Below are positions 1 to 10,835 of a DNA stretch of 64,000 nt, piece after piece. Source of the DNA: Pleurodeles waltl (taxonomy: Eukaryota > Chordata > Amphibia > Caudata > Salamandridae); assembly GCF_031143425.1 (NCBI RefSeq), contig NC_090440.1:338709844-338773843 (forward strand), written 5' to 3'. The translations under genes and the position numbers were made by a program. Below the pieces are notes generated by a model. It saw only the letters and a list, made by a program, of their open reading frames with translations, was not told the origin of the DNA and ran no database searches. Each line of letters opens with the position of its first letter. Position 1 is the first letter of the stretch.

Positions 1-141
1 GTTACTAATTTGAATAATACAAGATATTTATGTGACTGAAGTTCAAATATACATGTTTTGATATGTATCTAGAAACATTCTGAACAGCTAAATTGAGGGT
101 AAAGACTGCATTTGTAGCTAGTAAGACATACATAAGTGTAA

Positions 142-512
142 CTTACCAGTCTATACTCCACCAGGGATTCCTGTCAAGCCTTCAGGATGCAGAATCTGCA
201 AGATCTTCTCCTCACAGGAAAAAGAGTTATAATGGGGGACAAGTTCTCTGAGCCTCCAGGTGATGCTTGGAGGCTAGGGAAAAGACACTCCCCCGCAGGT
301 CATTTCACCTCTTCCTAATTTTCTCCTGTGTGCAGATCATTAGCTACAGCATTCACTCTGTTGCATATTCTGTTCCACATTTGCCTTTTCTAAGATATGG
401 TAGTATCTATTACTTGTGCTTCATACAATTGTGACTCTACTCTAATAATTTATTCCACCACAGCTGTTAATTGTCCCACTGAGAAATGTGGGTTCCTCCT
501 CCCTGCCATAGT
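142..512 (-). pseudogene. Relic of Harbinger Myb/SANT-like gene, exon 1 (diverged copy)
   Basis: Read on the minus strand from an ATG at 512, the sequence begins with MAGRRNPHFS and shows the same pattern as exon 1 of the Harbinger Myb1 genes elsewhere in the window (for example MAPQRHSCFTEEEL at 18967). The match continues down to a splice-donor-like site (CTG|GTAAGT) near 149. There is an in-frame stop after about 20 codons and further frame breaks. The counterpart in Harbinger A has the same internal landmark, CCCCGCAGGT, at 293-302 here and 18781-18790 there. It is clearly more diverged than copies A, B and C, so it belongs to an older copy or subfamily cut by the window edge. No terminal repeat could be found for it. 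Confidence 0.6.
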
Positions 513-1079
513 GATTAAAAGAAATATAACAATGCCTCTAAAGTGATTTGAAAAATAATGAAAAAATGAAATAGTGAAATGTGGGAGAATTGAAAAAACG
601 AAAATAATCTGGCTGTTCAGTTGCAAGGTCATCCTCAGATTGGGGGTCAGCAGTGGAACGGCATAGGATCATGGTCTGAAATGGAGCGTATTTTATAGTG
701 TATTTTGCAGTTGTTCACCAAACAGGTGTGGTCTGCACTAGCACACATCCATCCAATAGCCACAGCCATAGCACAACATTGAACGGGTCCCGTAACAGAC
801 TCCTGCCATCATGAGAGGATCACTGGTACACCACCAGCACTACTGTGTTATCTAAACATAATTGGCACAATGCCGCTGCCTCGACTGCAAAAGATTAATG
901 CTCACTTTCATTGTAGTCCACCGCGTTGACTTTAGGAAACAGTTAGGGCAACGGAGTACACTCCGTCGACTGTGGTTGAACAGCCATAAATCTAGATACA
1001 GCAGTTGGAACACTGCAACTTGACTTGGGACCGCTACCCTGACAGAACATCGCTATTACCATTAAGATCTAAATCAGAC
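513..1079. other. No gene seen; probable 5' part of the old Harbinger relic
   Basis: No coding pattern is visible. By analogy with copy A, where about 560 bp separate the Myb1 start from the terminal repeat, this stretch should be the 5' leader of the relic, but no convincing terminal inverted repeat remains. A short palindrome (GGAGT..ACTCC) lies at 954-965. Confidence 0.3.
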
Positions 1080-1530
1080 TGGAAGGTAAAATTTTGACCA
1101 GTGCCCCACTTGGGCTCTATCACAGTCTGCCTTAAAGTTTGACTTTGCCCCAGTTAAGCACGATGTCCATGGTTGGAGCTTTTTGCTTATAGGCACTTAA
1201 ATCTTTTAAAATTAATATATCTGGTTCCCTACATTGGATTTTTGTCATTTTGGTGTCACTTTAAAGATACAAAATATTTCCAATTTTTATAAGTTGGTGT
1301 TGGATATTTATTGTGTGTTGTGTGTTACGTATTTACTGTTTTGTTGATATTAAATGCTCTACACACCTGTCTCCTAAGTAAAGCCTAACTGCTTGTGGGA
1401 CAAGCAACCAAGGGTTAGCCAATGATTAAGTAATTGTAATCTTGACTGGATCTTATTTAAGATTGTGGCCTTATTGCTAAGTGCAGGTACCTACCTGCCC
1501 TTACCAATAAACCTATTGCCAGCAATATAT
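1080..1530 (+). repeat. AT-rich LTR-tail-like dispersed repeat
   Basis: An AT-rich stretch ending with an AATAAA signal near 1506 and then CCTATTGCCAGCAATA. The style (CCCCACTTGGGCTCTATCACAG, then a long T-rich section, then a poly(A) signal) resembles 3' parts of LTRs common in newt genomes. I see only one copy in this window, so the call rests on general familiarity rather than on an alignment. Confidence 0.3.
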
Positions 1531-2198
1531 ATCCAACTAAGCCCAGCCCCTGCAGGGAAAAACATCACAGAGGAAGCACCAGTTTGACAATCAATAAAAA
1601 AAGCAATGGAAGAAGCTCAGCAGGGACATATAGGATGACTAACACTGGAGAATCCATGGAGTCCCCAAAATGGCTGAGGAACATAGGCATGTTCCAAATC
1701 CAGGGGGAGTAGATTGAGCCACCATAGAGACAATCTCATCCCACATAAAAGCAAGGCCAATACAAAGGCATGCACATGACATGGCTATAAAAAGGTTTCC
1801 CAGTTTCGCCAAACAGTAGACCACCCCCACTCACATGGAAAAGCTATTTCAAATGCAGAAGACAAAGGTTAATGACAATAAATGATAATCCCCCCACAGT
1901 ATGTACCTAGGGGCAGCTCAGATGTTTTTAGTACATCCAATGTACTCACACTCTTGCACTAGATCCCTCATTGTCCTCTATTAATAGTAAAGATATAATA
2001 AGTGTACAATTTAACTTCATAGGTCCAAGCAAGACAAATGAATCAAAAATTATAGTATGGCGAGACGCAAGCCTGTCAAAAAAGCTGATACATGAAAAAA
2101 AGCAGTTCACGAACGTGGCAATAGTATTCCAATTTATGAAAAGAAAAAAATGCCCTTACATCAGCCCGATGACTATTGTAAAAACAGCATAAAGTAAG
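1531..2198. other. No gene seen
   Basis: Short open frames on both strands (for example 63 codons on minus at 1639-1830) show no recognisable domain, start context or partner. I see nothing supportable here. Confidence 0.4.
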
Positions 2199-2500
2199 AG
2201 ATCTTTATAGGAACAATGAGTGATAAAGCAAATCCAAGATTCCTGAATTTTAATATTCAGTACCAGCCGGATGCACAGGCAGTAGATCAAAGGTCAAAGA
2301 GATCTTTATGGTAATAACGAGTGGAAAAGCCAATCCAAGATACATTAATTTTAATATTCAGTTCCAGCCAGATGCACAGGCAGTAGATCAAAGGTCAAAG
2401 AGATCTTTATGGGAATAACAAGTGGTAAAGCCAATACAAGATACATGAATTTTAATATTCGGTACCAGCCAGATGCACCGGCAGTAGATCAAAGGTCAAT
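2199..2500 (+). repeat. Three tandem copies of a 101-bp unit
   Basis: The unit begins AGATCTTTATRGRAAYAA and recurs at 2199, 2300 and 2401 with roughly ten percent divergence between copies. Each copy contains TTTTAATATTC, then CAGATGCAC and GCAGTAGATCAAAGGTCAA. The array ends about 140 bp upstream of the start of a LINE endonuclease reading frame (2643), so it may be the promoter-monomer region of that LINE, similar in arrangement to the tandem 5' monomers known from some L1 families. That role is inference. Confidence 0.8.
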
Positions 2501-2642
2501 CATGTCACATGGCCTTTCCCCAACTGTTTGAATGATGTAAATGACTGGGGCTGGATTACCACCAAAAGAGCACATGAGAAATCGAGACATTCCTAGCATT
2601 AATTATATGGAGGGGTAGAGCATGAAACGTCATTTAGAAACA

Positions 2643-2746
2643 ATGAAAATAGTGACTTGGAGTGTGACCAGAATTACTCAGATCCTACAAAGCAAGGCTG
2701 CGCTCTCATTCCTGAATAAAACAGACGTCATCTGCCTCAAAGAGGC
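2643..2746 (+). pseudogene. LINE fragment 1: start of AP-endonuclease domain
   Basis: The frame from the ATG at 2643 reads MKIVTWSV..., then ALSFLNKTDVICLKEA. This fits the start of the apurinic-type endonuclease of non-LTR retrotransposons, where family members show a WNVNG-like first motif and a CLQETH-like metal-binding glutamate motif. Here the Asn of the first motif is Ser and the second motif is CLKEA. The frame is cut at 2747-2749 (ATA) by the end of Harbinger A and resumes at 19530 on the far side, with a stop codon immediately at the junction. Fragments of the same element continue at 32047 and 34460. Confidence 0.65.
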
Positions 2747-3189
2747 ATAGGCGCTCATTCCGACCCTGGGGGTCGGTAATTACCACCAAATTATGACCAT
2801 GGCTGAAAGATTTCCGAAAGAGGGGGGAGGGAAAAGAGAGTGACACACACCACACACACCCCATATACACACAACCAGATGCACAAGAAAGCAAGTTAAT
2901 CCCCCTAAATCGGTTGAATAATCCAAGGACAAAACGATTTACCAAAGTGAGTGTAATAATATCAACACAGTAAAAAATAATGTTAGCCAATGTAACAGAT
3001 ATTTACAAATGTACAGAACAAGGGACACTGCCCAGTTCTCAGTTTGCGTTGGCCACATGGCCATAGGCCAAAGTCCAAGGCCCCACTTGTCACCTTCATT
3101 AACACTGGATGGGCATCAGTTGGCAAATAGGCAGGCACCTCAGGGGGAGGGGGGCACCTTAGCCAGGAGCGGAAACAAGACTACTGGTT

Positions 3190-3535
3190 GTGGAGGGGGC
3201 AAGCAACATGCCCTGTGCATGGTCTTGGGGAGTGCAAGGCCTCAGTATCTCGAGTGGGTGACTTGCCCACTGGTTTTGGAGGGGTCTACATGCCCTGTGC
3301 TTGGTCCGGGGAGTGCAAGGCCACAGTTTCTCGAGTGGGTGACTTGCCCACTGGTTCTGGACGGGGCAACATGCCCTGTGCTTGGTCCTGGAGAATGCAT
3401 GGCCACAGTCTCTTGTGTGGGTGACCTGCCCAATGGTTCTGAAGGGGGCAAAATGCCCTGTGCTTGGTCCTCGGGAGTGATAGGCCACAGTCTCTGGAGT
3501 GGGTGTCCTGCCCACTGGTTCTGGAGTGGACAGGC
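3190..3535. repeat. Tandem repeat of about 81 bp in the Harbinger A 3' region
   Basis: The phrase TGGTTYTGGA recurs at 3271, 3352, 3433 and 3516 with a period of 81-83 bp, and one further partial unit starts near 3190. Each unit contains ATGCCCTGTGCTTGGTC and GAGTGGGTGACTTGCCCAC. Related arrays of 74 bp and about 75 bp occupy the same place in copies B (30690-31180) and C (47540-47790). Confidence 0.85.
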
Positions 3536-3724
3536 CTCACAGTAGCCCATGGAGGCAGGCTGCACTGTGACGGTGGAGGTGGTGGTGGGAGGATCCTGCA
3601 CATCCCCTGCACCCTCGGAGGGATGCACTGTGGTGGTGCTGGCGGGGGTGGGAAGCTCCTGCACATCCCCTGCACCCTCAGATGGATGCACAACCATGTT
3701 TGGAGGTGGGGGCTCTGTGACAGC

Positions 3725-3985
3725 TACTGGTGCAGGCTCCTTGCCCTTCTTGCCTGCTGGGGCAGGCTCCTTTCCCTTCTTCCTGCTGGTGCAGGCTCCT
3801 TGCCCTTTCGGGTGGCAGGTGCAGGCTCCTTGCCCTTCTTGCCTGCTGCTGCAGGCTCCTTGCCCTTCTTGCCTGCTGGGGCAGTCTCATTGCCCTTTTG
3901 GGTGTCAGGTGCAGGTTCCTTGCCCTTCTTGCCGGCCGGTGCAGGCTCCTTTCCCTTTAGGCTGGCTGGTGCAGGTTCCTTCTCC
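3725..3985 (-). repeat. 30-bp minisatellite encoding a KGKEPAPAGK-type decapeptide
   Basis: About eight units of 30 bp on the plus strand read GGTGCAGGCTCCTTGCCCTT plus a variable decamer. On the minus strand, in the Myb2 tail frame, they encode variants of Lys-Gly-Lys-Glu-Pro-Ala-Pro-Ala-Gly-Lys. The 30-bp period keeps the reading frame, as expected if it expanded inside a coding sequence. Small indels now shift the frame between units. Confidence 0.8.
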
Positions 3986-5376
3986 TTTAGTAAATGTGGC
4001 CTGGATTCCTTTCCACCACAAGTAGGTACGGATGGAAGTGGGCCCGTGGACTGTGTGGCTGAGGTGGTTGGCTGGGTTCTTTGTACCCTGGCTATAAGTG
4101 CAGGATGCAGGGTGGGGTAGGGAAGAGGACAATGGTGGATAGGAAACCTTTCTTAGGGACGTTGGGGCGGGAAGAGGGAGAAGGATTGGGAGTGGAGGAT
4201 GAGGGACTGGTTGTTGGAGGTGTTTATCTGGTGGTTTTGGGCGCAGGTGCCTGGGCTGTATGCTGTTGTGAGGTGGATGTCTGTTGGGTATCTGAGTGCT
4301 TGCGTTTGTGTACTTTAGGAGGGGGGACAGACACAGTGAGAGAGGGCACAGGGGACGTGCGCAGGGATGTTGTGGAGGTGTCTGCCAGTGAGGTGTGTGT
4401 TCTGCTTGGTGTGGTGATGATGCTGGTAGTGGATGATGATATAGTGCATGCAGGTTTGAGTGTGGACGTGGCTGGGAGGGAGGTTGTGGAGGGGGAAGAG
4501 GGAGAGATAATGGAAATAGTGGATGTTGTAATGTCTGCAAATGAATGGTGTTTGTGTGAGTGCCTGTGAGATGAAGTGTGGTGCTTGTGTTTGCCTGTGC
4601 CACTCTTGGGTGTTATCTTGTGTGCGTGCTCATCTGTATATGTGCCTGGGATGGGTTGGGGTTGAGGAGAATAGGACTGGGAGGTGGAAGTTGGAGGGGG
4701 AATGGTAGAAACAGGGACAATGGCTGCCATCAGAGAGGATACCAGAGCCTGAATCGATCTCTGATGGGCCGCCAATCCAGTGTGAATGCCCTCCAGGAAT
4801 GTATTAGATTGTTGCATCTGGGCTGCCAGCCCCTGGATGGGATTCACAATGGTTGTCTGCCCTACAGAGATGGATCTCAGGAGGTAATAGCCTCCTCACT
4901 CAGAGCAGCAGGGCTAACTGGGGCAGGGCTAACTGGGGCAGGGCCTGAGGTGCCTGCGGCAAAGGACATGCCCACCCTCCTAGGTGAGCAGGCACGGGCA
5001 AGTCGCTAAGGGGCTGCTGGGAGGGTGGTGCTGGTACGGGGGTGGCAGCTGTACCTGTACCTGGGGTGGTCACAGAAGTGTCCGCCACCACCAGGGAGCT
5101 TCCATCAGAGGAGGTATCTGTATCTGAAGTGACCCCTCCAGTCCCCGCTGTGCTGCTCCCCTCGCCTTCTGTCTCACTGGTGCCCTCAGTGGCGGTGGAC
5201 TGTGCCTCCTGGGTTCTGTGGGCTGCAGCTCCCTCCGTCACCAGTGCCTCTGCTCCTCCGCCAGATGATGCTAATGCACATAAGGAGAGGATGACAAAAC
5301 AAAAAGGGGGAGAGAGACAAAGGATACACTTGCTCAATGGCTGCACTAACACCACCGTTGGCGTACACAGCAACCT

Positions 5377-5967
5377 TGTTGTAATTTAGTAGCATTAGAA
5401 GAAGACATCTTGTATTTAGCAACTATTGTAAACATTTCACGGAATCCATTTGTATTCATGGCAGCCATTGTCTCTTCCACGTGCTTCCATGTGCTCGCCA
5501 TGTGCCCTGTCCTACCTTCCTGTTAACTACTCTTCAAAATCTGTCTAGTGACAAGTTATATTTATCATCTCCCACTTTGCACATGCCCATTAAGGTCTGC
5601 AGCTGTTAGTAATTAGTAACGGACAGTAATGTGTCTACTAGTCCTTGAAAACTGTTAGCCCCTCCTACCTGTCAACTGTGCATTTCCGTATGACCTTATA
5701 TGTATATAAGTCTTGCTTCTATAATTGTACCACCTTCTTTTTAGCCCCTGCACGGGTATAAAAGGACCATGCTCTCTTAGTTCAGTGTCCTAATTCAAAC
5801 ATTACCGAAGGGTACTGTTTGAACTGTAGTACCATCTCTTGAGGTTTAATAAACGTTGTCTTTTATTTCAGTTTCTGTGACAACTTCTTCCTATATGGTC
5901 TGGGGACTTTGCGCAGAGAAGGGGGAACCCCTTGCACTAGTAGGCCTTGCTGAGGCTTACTTCGACA
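5377..5967 (+). repeat. 5' LTR of the endogenous retrovirus
   Basis: Starts TGTTGTAATTTAGTAG and ends TACTTCGACA, and is matched along its whole length by 13952-14555. The main structural difference is a segment of about 14 bp (CGATTTGATTAAG) after TTAGTAG that is present only in the 3' copy. The Harbinger sequence that precedes it is GTACACAGCAACCT, and its continuation resumes after the 3' LTR. Confidence 0.93.
5757..5853 (+). promoter_or_regulatory. LTR core promoter and poly(A) signal
   Basis: TATAAAAGG starts at 5757, and an AATAAA signal follows at 5848-5853, about 90 bp downstream. This spacing fits a U3 TATA box, a short R and the polyadenylation signal. The same pair is kept in the 3' LTR (TATAAAAGG near 14346). 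The transcription start itself is not determinable here. Confidence 0.75.
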
Positions 5968-5970
5968 AAT

Positions 5971-5988
5971 TGGCGCCCGAACAGGAAC
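5971..5988 (+). other. Retroviral primer binding site, tRNA-Lys type
   Basis: TGGCGCCCGAACAGGAAC begins three bases after the end of the 5' LTR. The first 15 bases equal the 18-base primer site complementary to the 3' end of tRNA-Lys used by several retroviruses, with one mismatch near the 3' end. Confidence 0.9.
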
Positions 5989-6459
5989 TCATCGGTGACT
6001 CGGACGCCCGACGGATTGGTCGCGATGAAGGATTGGGATCTCGCTGCGGATGATCAATGCCTGGGGAGACCCGAGTCTTGGCAACCATGGCGTTTTTCCC
6101 TTCTTTCTGATTTGACCATCCAGGTGGCGCCGGTCCTCGACTGAGATCCTTTTTGTTCATTCGTCGTGCAGTGACCATTTGGTCGATTTTAGAACCTGGA
6201 CGCCTGTGATTGGTAAGAGCTGTGTTACGTCACTTGCTGTGGGTTTTGATGCCTTTGTTTCCCCACTTACTGTGGCTCTCGTGTTTTGGGTGACTAGTCA
6301 ATTTGTGTCCTTTGAATTGATACATAAATTGCAATTTATATGGGCAGGTAACAAGGAGAAATTTCTCCAATGTAATTTTGATTTGAACGGCACATTGTAC
6401 TAGAGGTACTTTAAATGCTACTTTGATTATAATCCTGCTTTTTCTGCACTATTTTTGGC

Positions 6460-8590
6460 ATGCCTGTTTTTAGCGCACTTCGTAGGATGTGTTGCTTTTG
6501 TAATGGTACCAATTTGAGACTGGAAGAATCGCAACTGGCACCCCCAGAGGGGACGCCCAATAGAGATATGTATGTTAAACATGGTCTTTCTTCTATAATG
6601 TACAGCACATTATGGAATAAATACACTTGTGCGGATCCTGAGTTACGTTGGCCTATGCATGGGTCATTTGATTTGCGAAAGATTGAGTATGTGGAACAAT
6701 GTATGTGTAAGTGAAGGTCGAGGCAAGATATGTTTGACTGTGTACGACTGTGGGAGAAAGAAGTGTGTGGACGAGTGAAGCGTGAGCAAGCCTTACTTGA
6801 GAAAGAGCAGCGGAAGAATGTATATGTGAAAGCATTGGAAATGAGAAAGAAAGAAATAAACGATTTAAAGGAGATATAAGAGAAAGAACGTAAATTACAG
6901 GTAACTGGCCAATACACTGTTTGGCAACCTCTCTATTCTATCCTTAATAAGCCGCACAATGAGTTTTTGTTACTAGATCGCCCTCCACCTCCGTATGTCG
7001 TTCCTTCTGCCCCTCATGAGTTAGCTGAGGTCTCCGGTTCGGAGCAACAGAAGATACGAGACAGTCGCTCTATGTTGCCTGCTGACCATGCGTCTGAGCT
7101 TAGATCTATTGCTCGCAAAGCAATTTGTAGTGTTGTCTCTGCTTCTGAACATTTAGACAACAGGAAAAGGTGGATGGAAAAGGAGTAGCTATATTTTACT
7201 GAGGCATTTGGCACAGAAGTTATTGAACTATTTTGGAAATATTCTGATGAGTTAGAGCCCGATGATGTAGCAGCTGATCATAAGCAAATGCGTGATGGTC
7301 TTTTTGTTTTCTCCCAGGTGGCTGATGCAATCAGGCGTTTGGTGAAATTATGTGTTGCGGTAGTCCGTTTGCAAGAGGAAAAAAGGGCTGTGGACGTAGT
7401 TGCACGGACATCTCAGACCAGCGGGGTGCAAGCTTCCATCTTCGGAACAGATAAGACTATGATAGTTCACGCGAAACCAATGCGGGAGGCCGCGCCTTTG
7501 TATGTTACTCCTAAAGGATCGGGTACAAGTGAGGATAAAACTTCTGTTGATGCTAATGGTTATTTTATTTATAATTGGGAGTATACTCCTTGGAATAGGG
7601 CAGATGTAATGGCACTTAAAACAACATTACCTGACCTGCGGAAAAATCCAGCCGCCTTTTATGAGGAAGTTGTGGGAGCAACTAGTTCTTGTACTATGAC
7701 TTTGGCTGACATTGATTTATTTTTTGGATTAATATTACCGCTAGATATGTGGAGCACTGTTCGTAAAGTTGATGATCGTGTAGTTTTTGGGGCGTCATGG
7801 AAAGAATTAGAACAGATGGACGTGGATAGGGAACCTGCGTAAAAGCCGTATCAGTTGATTCTAGATCTTCCCGCAGCCAAATTAGTTAAGTTAAAAAGAA
7901 TTATTCCCCCTAAAAAGATAGATTGGACTGTTTTAGCGTCTTGTGAGCAAAAGGCAGATGAATCGGTCTCTGATTTCTTTACACGCTTTGAAGAAACATT
8001 TCATGATTTTAGCGGCCAGTTATTGTCAGATGATACGGGCAGACATTTGTTCGTCGATAAATATGTTGCAAATCTGTTACCAGGAATAGCTAGTCATCTA
8101 AAAAGCTAGTGAAAGTTCATGGACTACCTCTACTCTGGTTTCTCTTTTGGCTATGGCTCAGTATTATGAACGGAAGGAATTAGTAGCAAAAGGTAGCAAG
8201 GATAAAAAGATTAAAGAATTAAAGACGAAGGTTATGTTGGCTCAAGCTTATGGTCCGCCATTAGAGGTAGTGATAGAGGTGGACGTGGATCTTATGGTTC
8301 TTCTTACACTCGTTCGAATTTGTCTGTTGATCAGTGTGCGTATTGTAAGAAATTTGGGCATTGGGCTGCCGATTATCCAGAACTACGTGTTCAGCAGTGT
8401 TCACGTGGTCGGGGACAAATGAGAAATCGCTCAGGATATTCAGAGCCTAGAAGCACAAATGATCATGCTAGGTTTGATGCTAATGTACGAAGGCAGGATG
8501 GGTTTAACACTTTTGATAGACGGAACCAATACCAGATGTCTATGTGCAGCCTGATTTCCAAGATTTTGCTTATGCATAGGATTGTCTAGG
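6460..8590 (+). pseudogene. gag: Retroviral gag, broken
   Basis: The region between the primer site and the protease has several collinear frames: 6460-6714, 6967-7188, 7288-7842, 7855-8109 and 8320-8589. The fourth includes a capsid-like segment with SVSDFFTRFEET, comparable to the major homology region. The last holds a single zinc-knuckle-like motif, CAYCKKFGHWAADY (8335-8376), in which the fourth ligand of the CX2CX4HX4C pattern is Tyr instead of Cys. Stops lie at 6712-6714, 7186-7188, 7840-7842 and 8107-8109. A matrix region is not recognisable by eye. Confidence 0.7.
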
Positions 8591-8654
8591 ATGGGGTAAG
8601 GAATCAGTTGAAGTTCCAGTAGATCAGAGGGGTCCCTATGTTACAGCACATGTT

Positions 8655-10835
8655 TTGGGTTCTACTGATCAGTTTCTGGTTGATACAGGAGCTACTCGTA
8701 GCGCCTTGTCTAAACAATTGGTTCCAAGGGCTCCCCTGTCTGGCTTAACCATTACATCGATAGGTTTCGATGGAACACCTTCCCCTAGCCCATTGTCACA
8801 ACCACTTTCATTCAATGTTGATAAATTTACTGCTCCATGTCCGTTTTTGCTGTCTCCAAATACACCAGACAATATTGTGGGTCTTGATATGCTCAAGTAT
8901 TTCAGGGCTACAATACGATGCTCTCCTGAAGGGGTGCGTGTTATTTTGAATGATTATCATCCTGTGATTGAAAGAGTTTGTCTTGTTAAAAAGGATATTG
9001 CATTAGCTTCACTCCCTAGTACTTTGTGGGCTACTTCAGATACTGATGTGGGACAAATGATTATTCCACCGGTACATATTAGTGTCAAGGAGGGAGCTGT
9101 ATTGCCACGTTTGCCTCAATACAAAATTCCACAGGAGGGCGAAGAAGCACTCATACGAATTGTGCATGATCTTATTGCAGTTGGAGTTATTGAGGAAGTT
9201 CCGTATAATGTATGTAACAGTCTGATTCTTCCTATTCTGAAAAAGGATACTGATACTAGGATATACCGATTCATTATTGATTACGAGAATAAGATTGTGG
9301 TACCACAATATCCTGTGGTATCTGACATCACAACACTTCTTATTTTGGTTCCCCCGACAGCAACTACGTTCTCTGTGATAGACTTGAAGAATGCTTTCTT
9401 TTCGATCCCTATTCATCCTGACAGCCGATATTTGTTTGGTTTTACTTTGAATAAACGATCATTTAGATTTTGCAGAGTTCCTCAAGGCTATACGGAGAGT
9501 CCTAGTATTTATAGTCAAGCGTTGAAACGACAACTTGATTCTTTTGTTTTGCCTGAAGGTGTGGCTCTCATACAATATGTCGATGATAATTTATTGGCAG
9601 GTGATACCCCTGAGCAATGTGAAAAGTGCACTTTGTCCTTACTATATTTTCTTGCTTCACACCATCATAAAGTGTCACAAAAGAAATTGCAATATTGTAG
9701 ACCAAAGGTAACCTATTTAGGTCACCTTTTGTCTAAGGAGGGGCGTGCACTTACATCAGATCGTATTCAAGCAATTTTAGACACACCAGTACCCTCTACT
9801 CAGAAAGATGTTTGTGCATTCCTTGGTCTTACTTCTTTTTGCAGGCAATGGGTATTAGGGTTTTCACACATTGTCAAACCTTTGCTAGCACTTTTGACTA
9901 AAGATACTCCAATGCCCCTCCCATGGACATATGAATGTGAGACTGCTTTCCGGCAGCTACGACAAGCCCTTTGTTCAGCACCAGTGTTAGGTACTCCAGG
10001 TTACACGAAGCCTTTTGCACTTTACGTACATGAGAAAGATGGATGTGCATTGTCAGTTTTAGTACAGACACATGGCGATAAGCAGCGTCCCTGTGCATAT
10101 GTTTCAGCAGTACTTGATCCTGTCGCTCGAGCAGTGCCTAGGTGTTTTCGTTCAGTTGCAGCAGCAGCTGTTTCAATACGTCAGAGTGAAGGGATAGTTT
10201 TGTCACATAAGCTGTTGGTGTTAGTACCCCATATGGTTGATGCTCTTTTAAATCAAACAAAGACGCAACATTTAGCTAGTGCTCGCCTGACAGGATATGA
10301 ATTGACATTGCTGGCTCCTCACATTACACTGAAGAGATGTGCAACACTAAATCCAGCCACTTTGTTGCCATATCCGGTAACTCAGCCTCAGTCGCAAGAA
10401 ACACATGATTGTATATTCCTTACCGAAGAACAGACAAAGGGTCGTACTGATTTGCAAGATACCCCCCTTCCAGATGTAGACGGGGAATTGTGGGTTGATG
10501 GGTCTTGTTTAAAGTTGCCAGACGGTACGACCTCAGCTGCATATGCAATCACCACAAAACACACAGTAGTGGAGACAGCTCGTATACCACAGAAGTCAGC
10601 TCAAGCAGCTGAACTAATAGCTCTGACACGAGCATGTGAGCTTAGTACTGACTTATATGTGAACATTTATACAGACAGCCGCTATGCTTTTGGAGTGGCT
10701 CATGATTTTGGTTTACTTTGGAAGGAGAGAGGCTTTCTCTCATCCCACGGGATGCAAATAATGCACGGAGAATTAGTGCATAACCTCTTGACTGCATTGA
10801 CGTATCCCAAAAAAAATAGCTATTGTGAAATGTAG
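8655..10835 (+). pseudogene. pol: Retroviral protease, reverse transcriptase and RNase H (pol, first part)
   Basis: An open frame of 726 codons. Residues 9-13 are VDTGA, the aspartic protease active-site loop. From about residue 150 follow reverse-transcriptase blocks, including FSVIDLKNAFFSIP and the catalytic YVDD (9576-9587), then the connection domain. The RNase H start ELWVDGSC lies near 10488, with YTDSRYA downstream near 10668. Only one strong lesion is seen: the frame is lost in an eight-A run at 10809-10816, at the end of RNase H, after which the product continues in another frame. The upstream gag junction frame is not clear. This is the best preserved part of the provirus. Confidence 0.9.

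Larger units (their letters stand above)
3000..5275 (-). pseudogene. Harbinger A Myb2 gene, exon 3: acidic region, coil and low-complexity tail
   Basis: Minus-strand continuation of the Myb2 gene whose first exons lie at 15475-14853; the retrovirus sits in the intron between. The exon opens near 5275 with a Ser/Glu/Thr-rich acidic stretch. It then has a segment with ITSEE-type and QALVSSLMAAIVPV-type residues (about 4850-4700) that is the best conserved part among copies B and C, followed by a long Ser/Thr/Pro/His/Lys-rich stretch and a Lys-Gly-Lys-Glu-Pro-Ala decapeptide repeat. Frame shifts divide it into frames at 4900-5373, 4224-4847 and 3905-4603. The function of the tail is unknown; in composition it looks disordered. 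It matches B at 27957-31180 and C at 46267-47480. Confidence 0.6.

Noticed and set aside
3464..4120. 218-codon plus-strand frame, rich in Leu, Pro and Gly
   Set aside because: It is the antisense reading of the 81-bp and 30-bp repeats in the Harbinger A Myb2 tail, with no domain.
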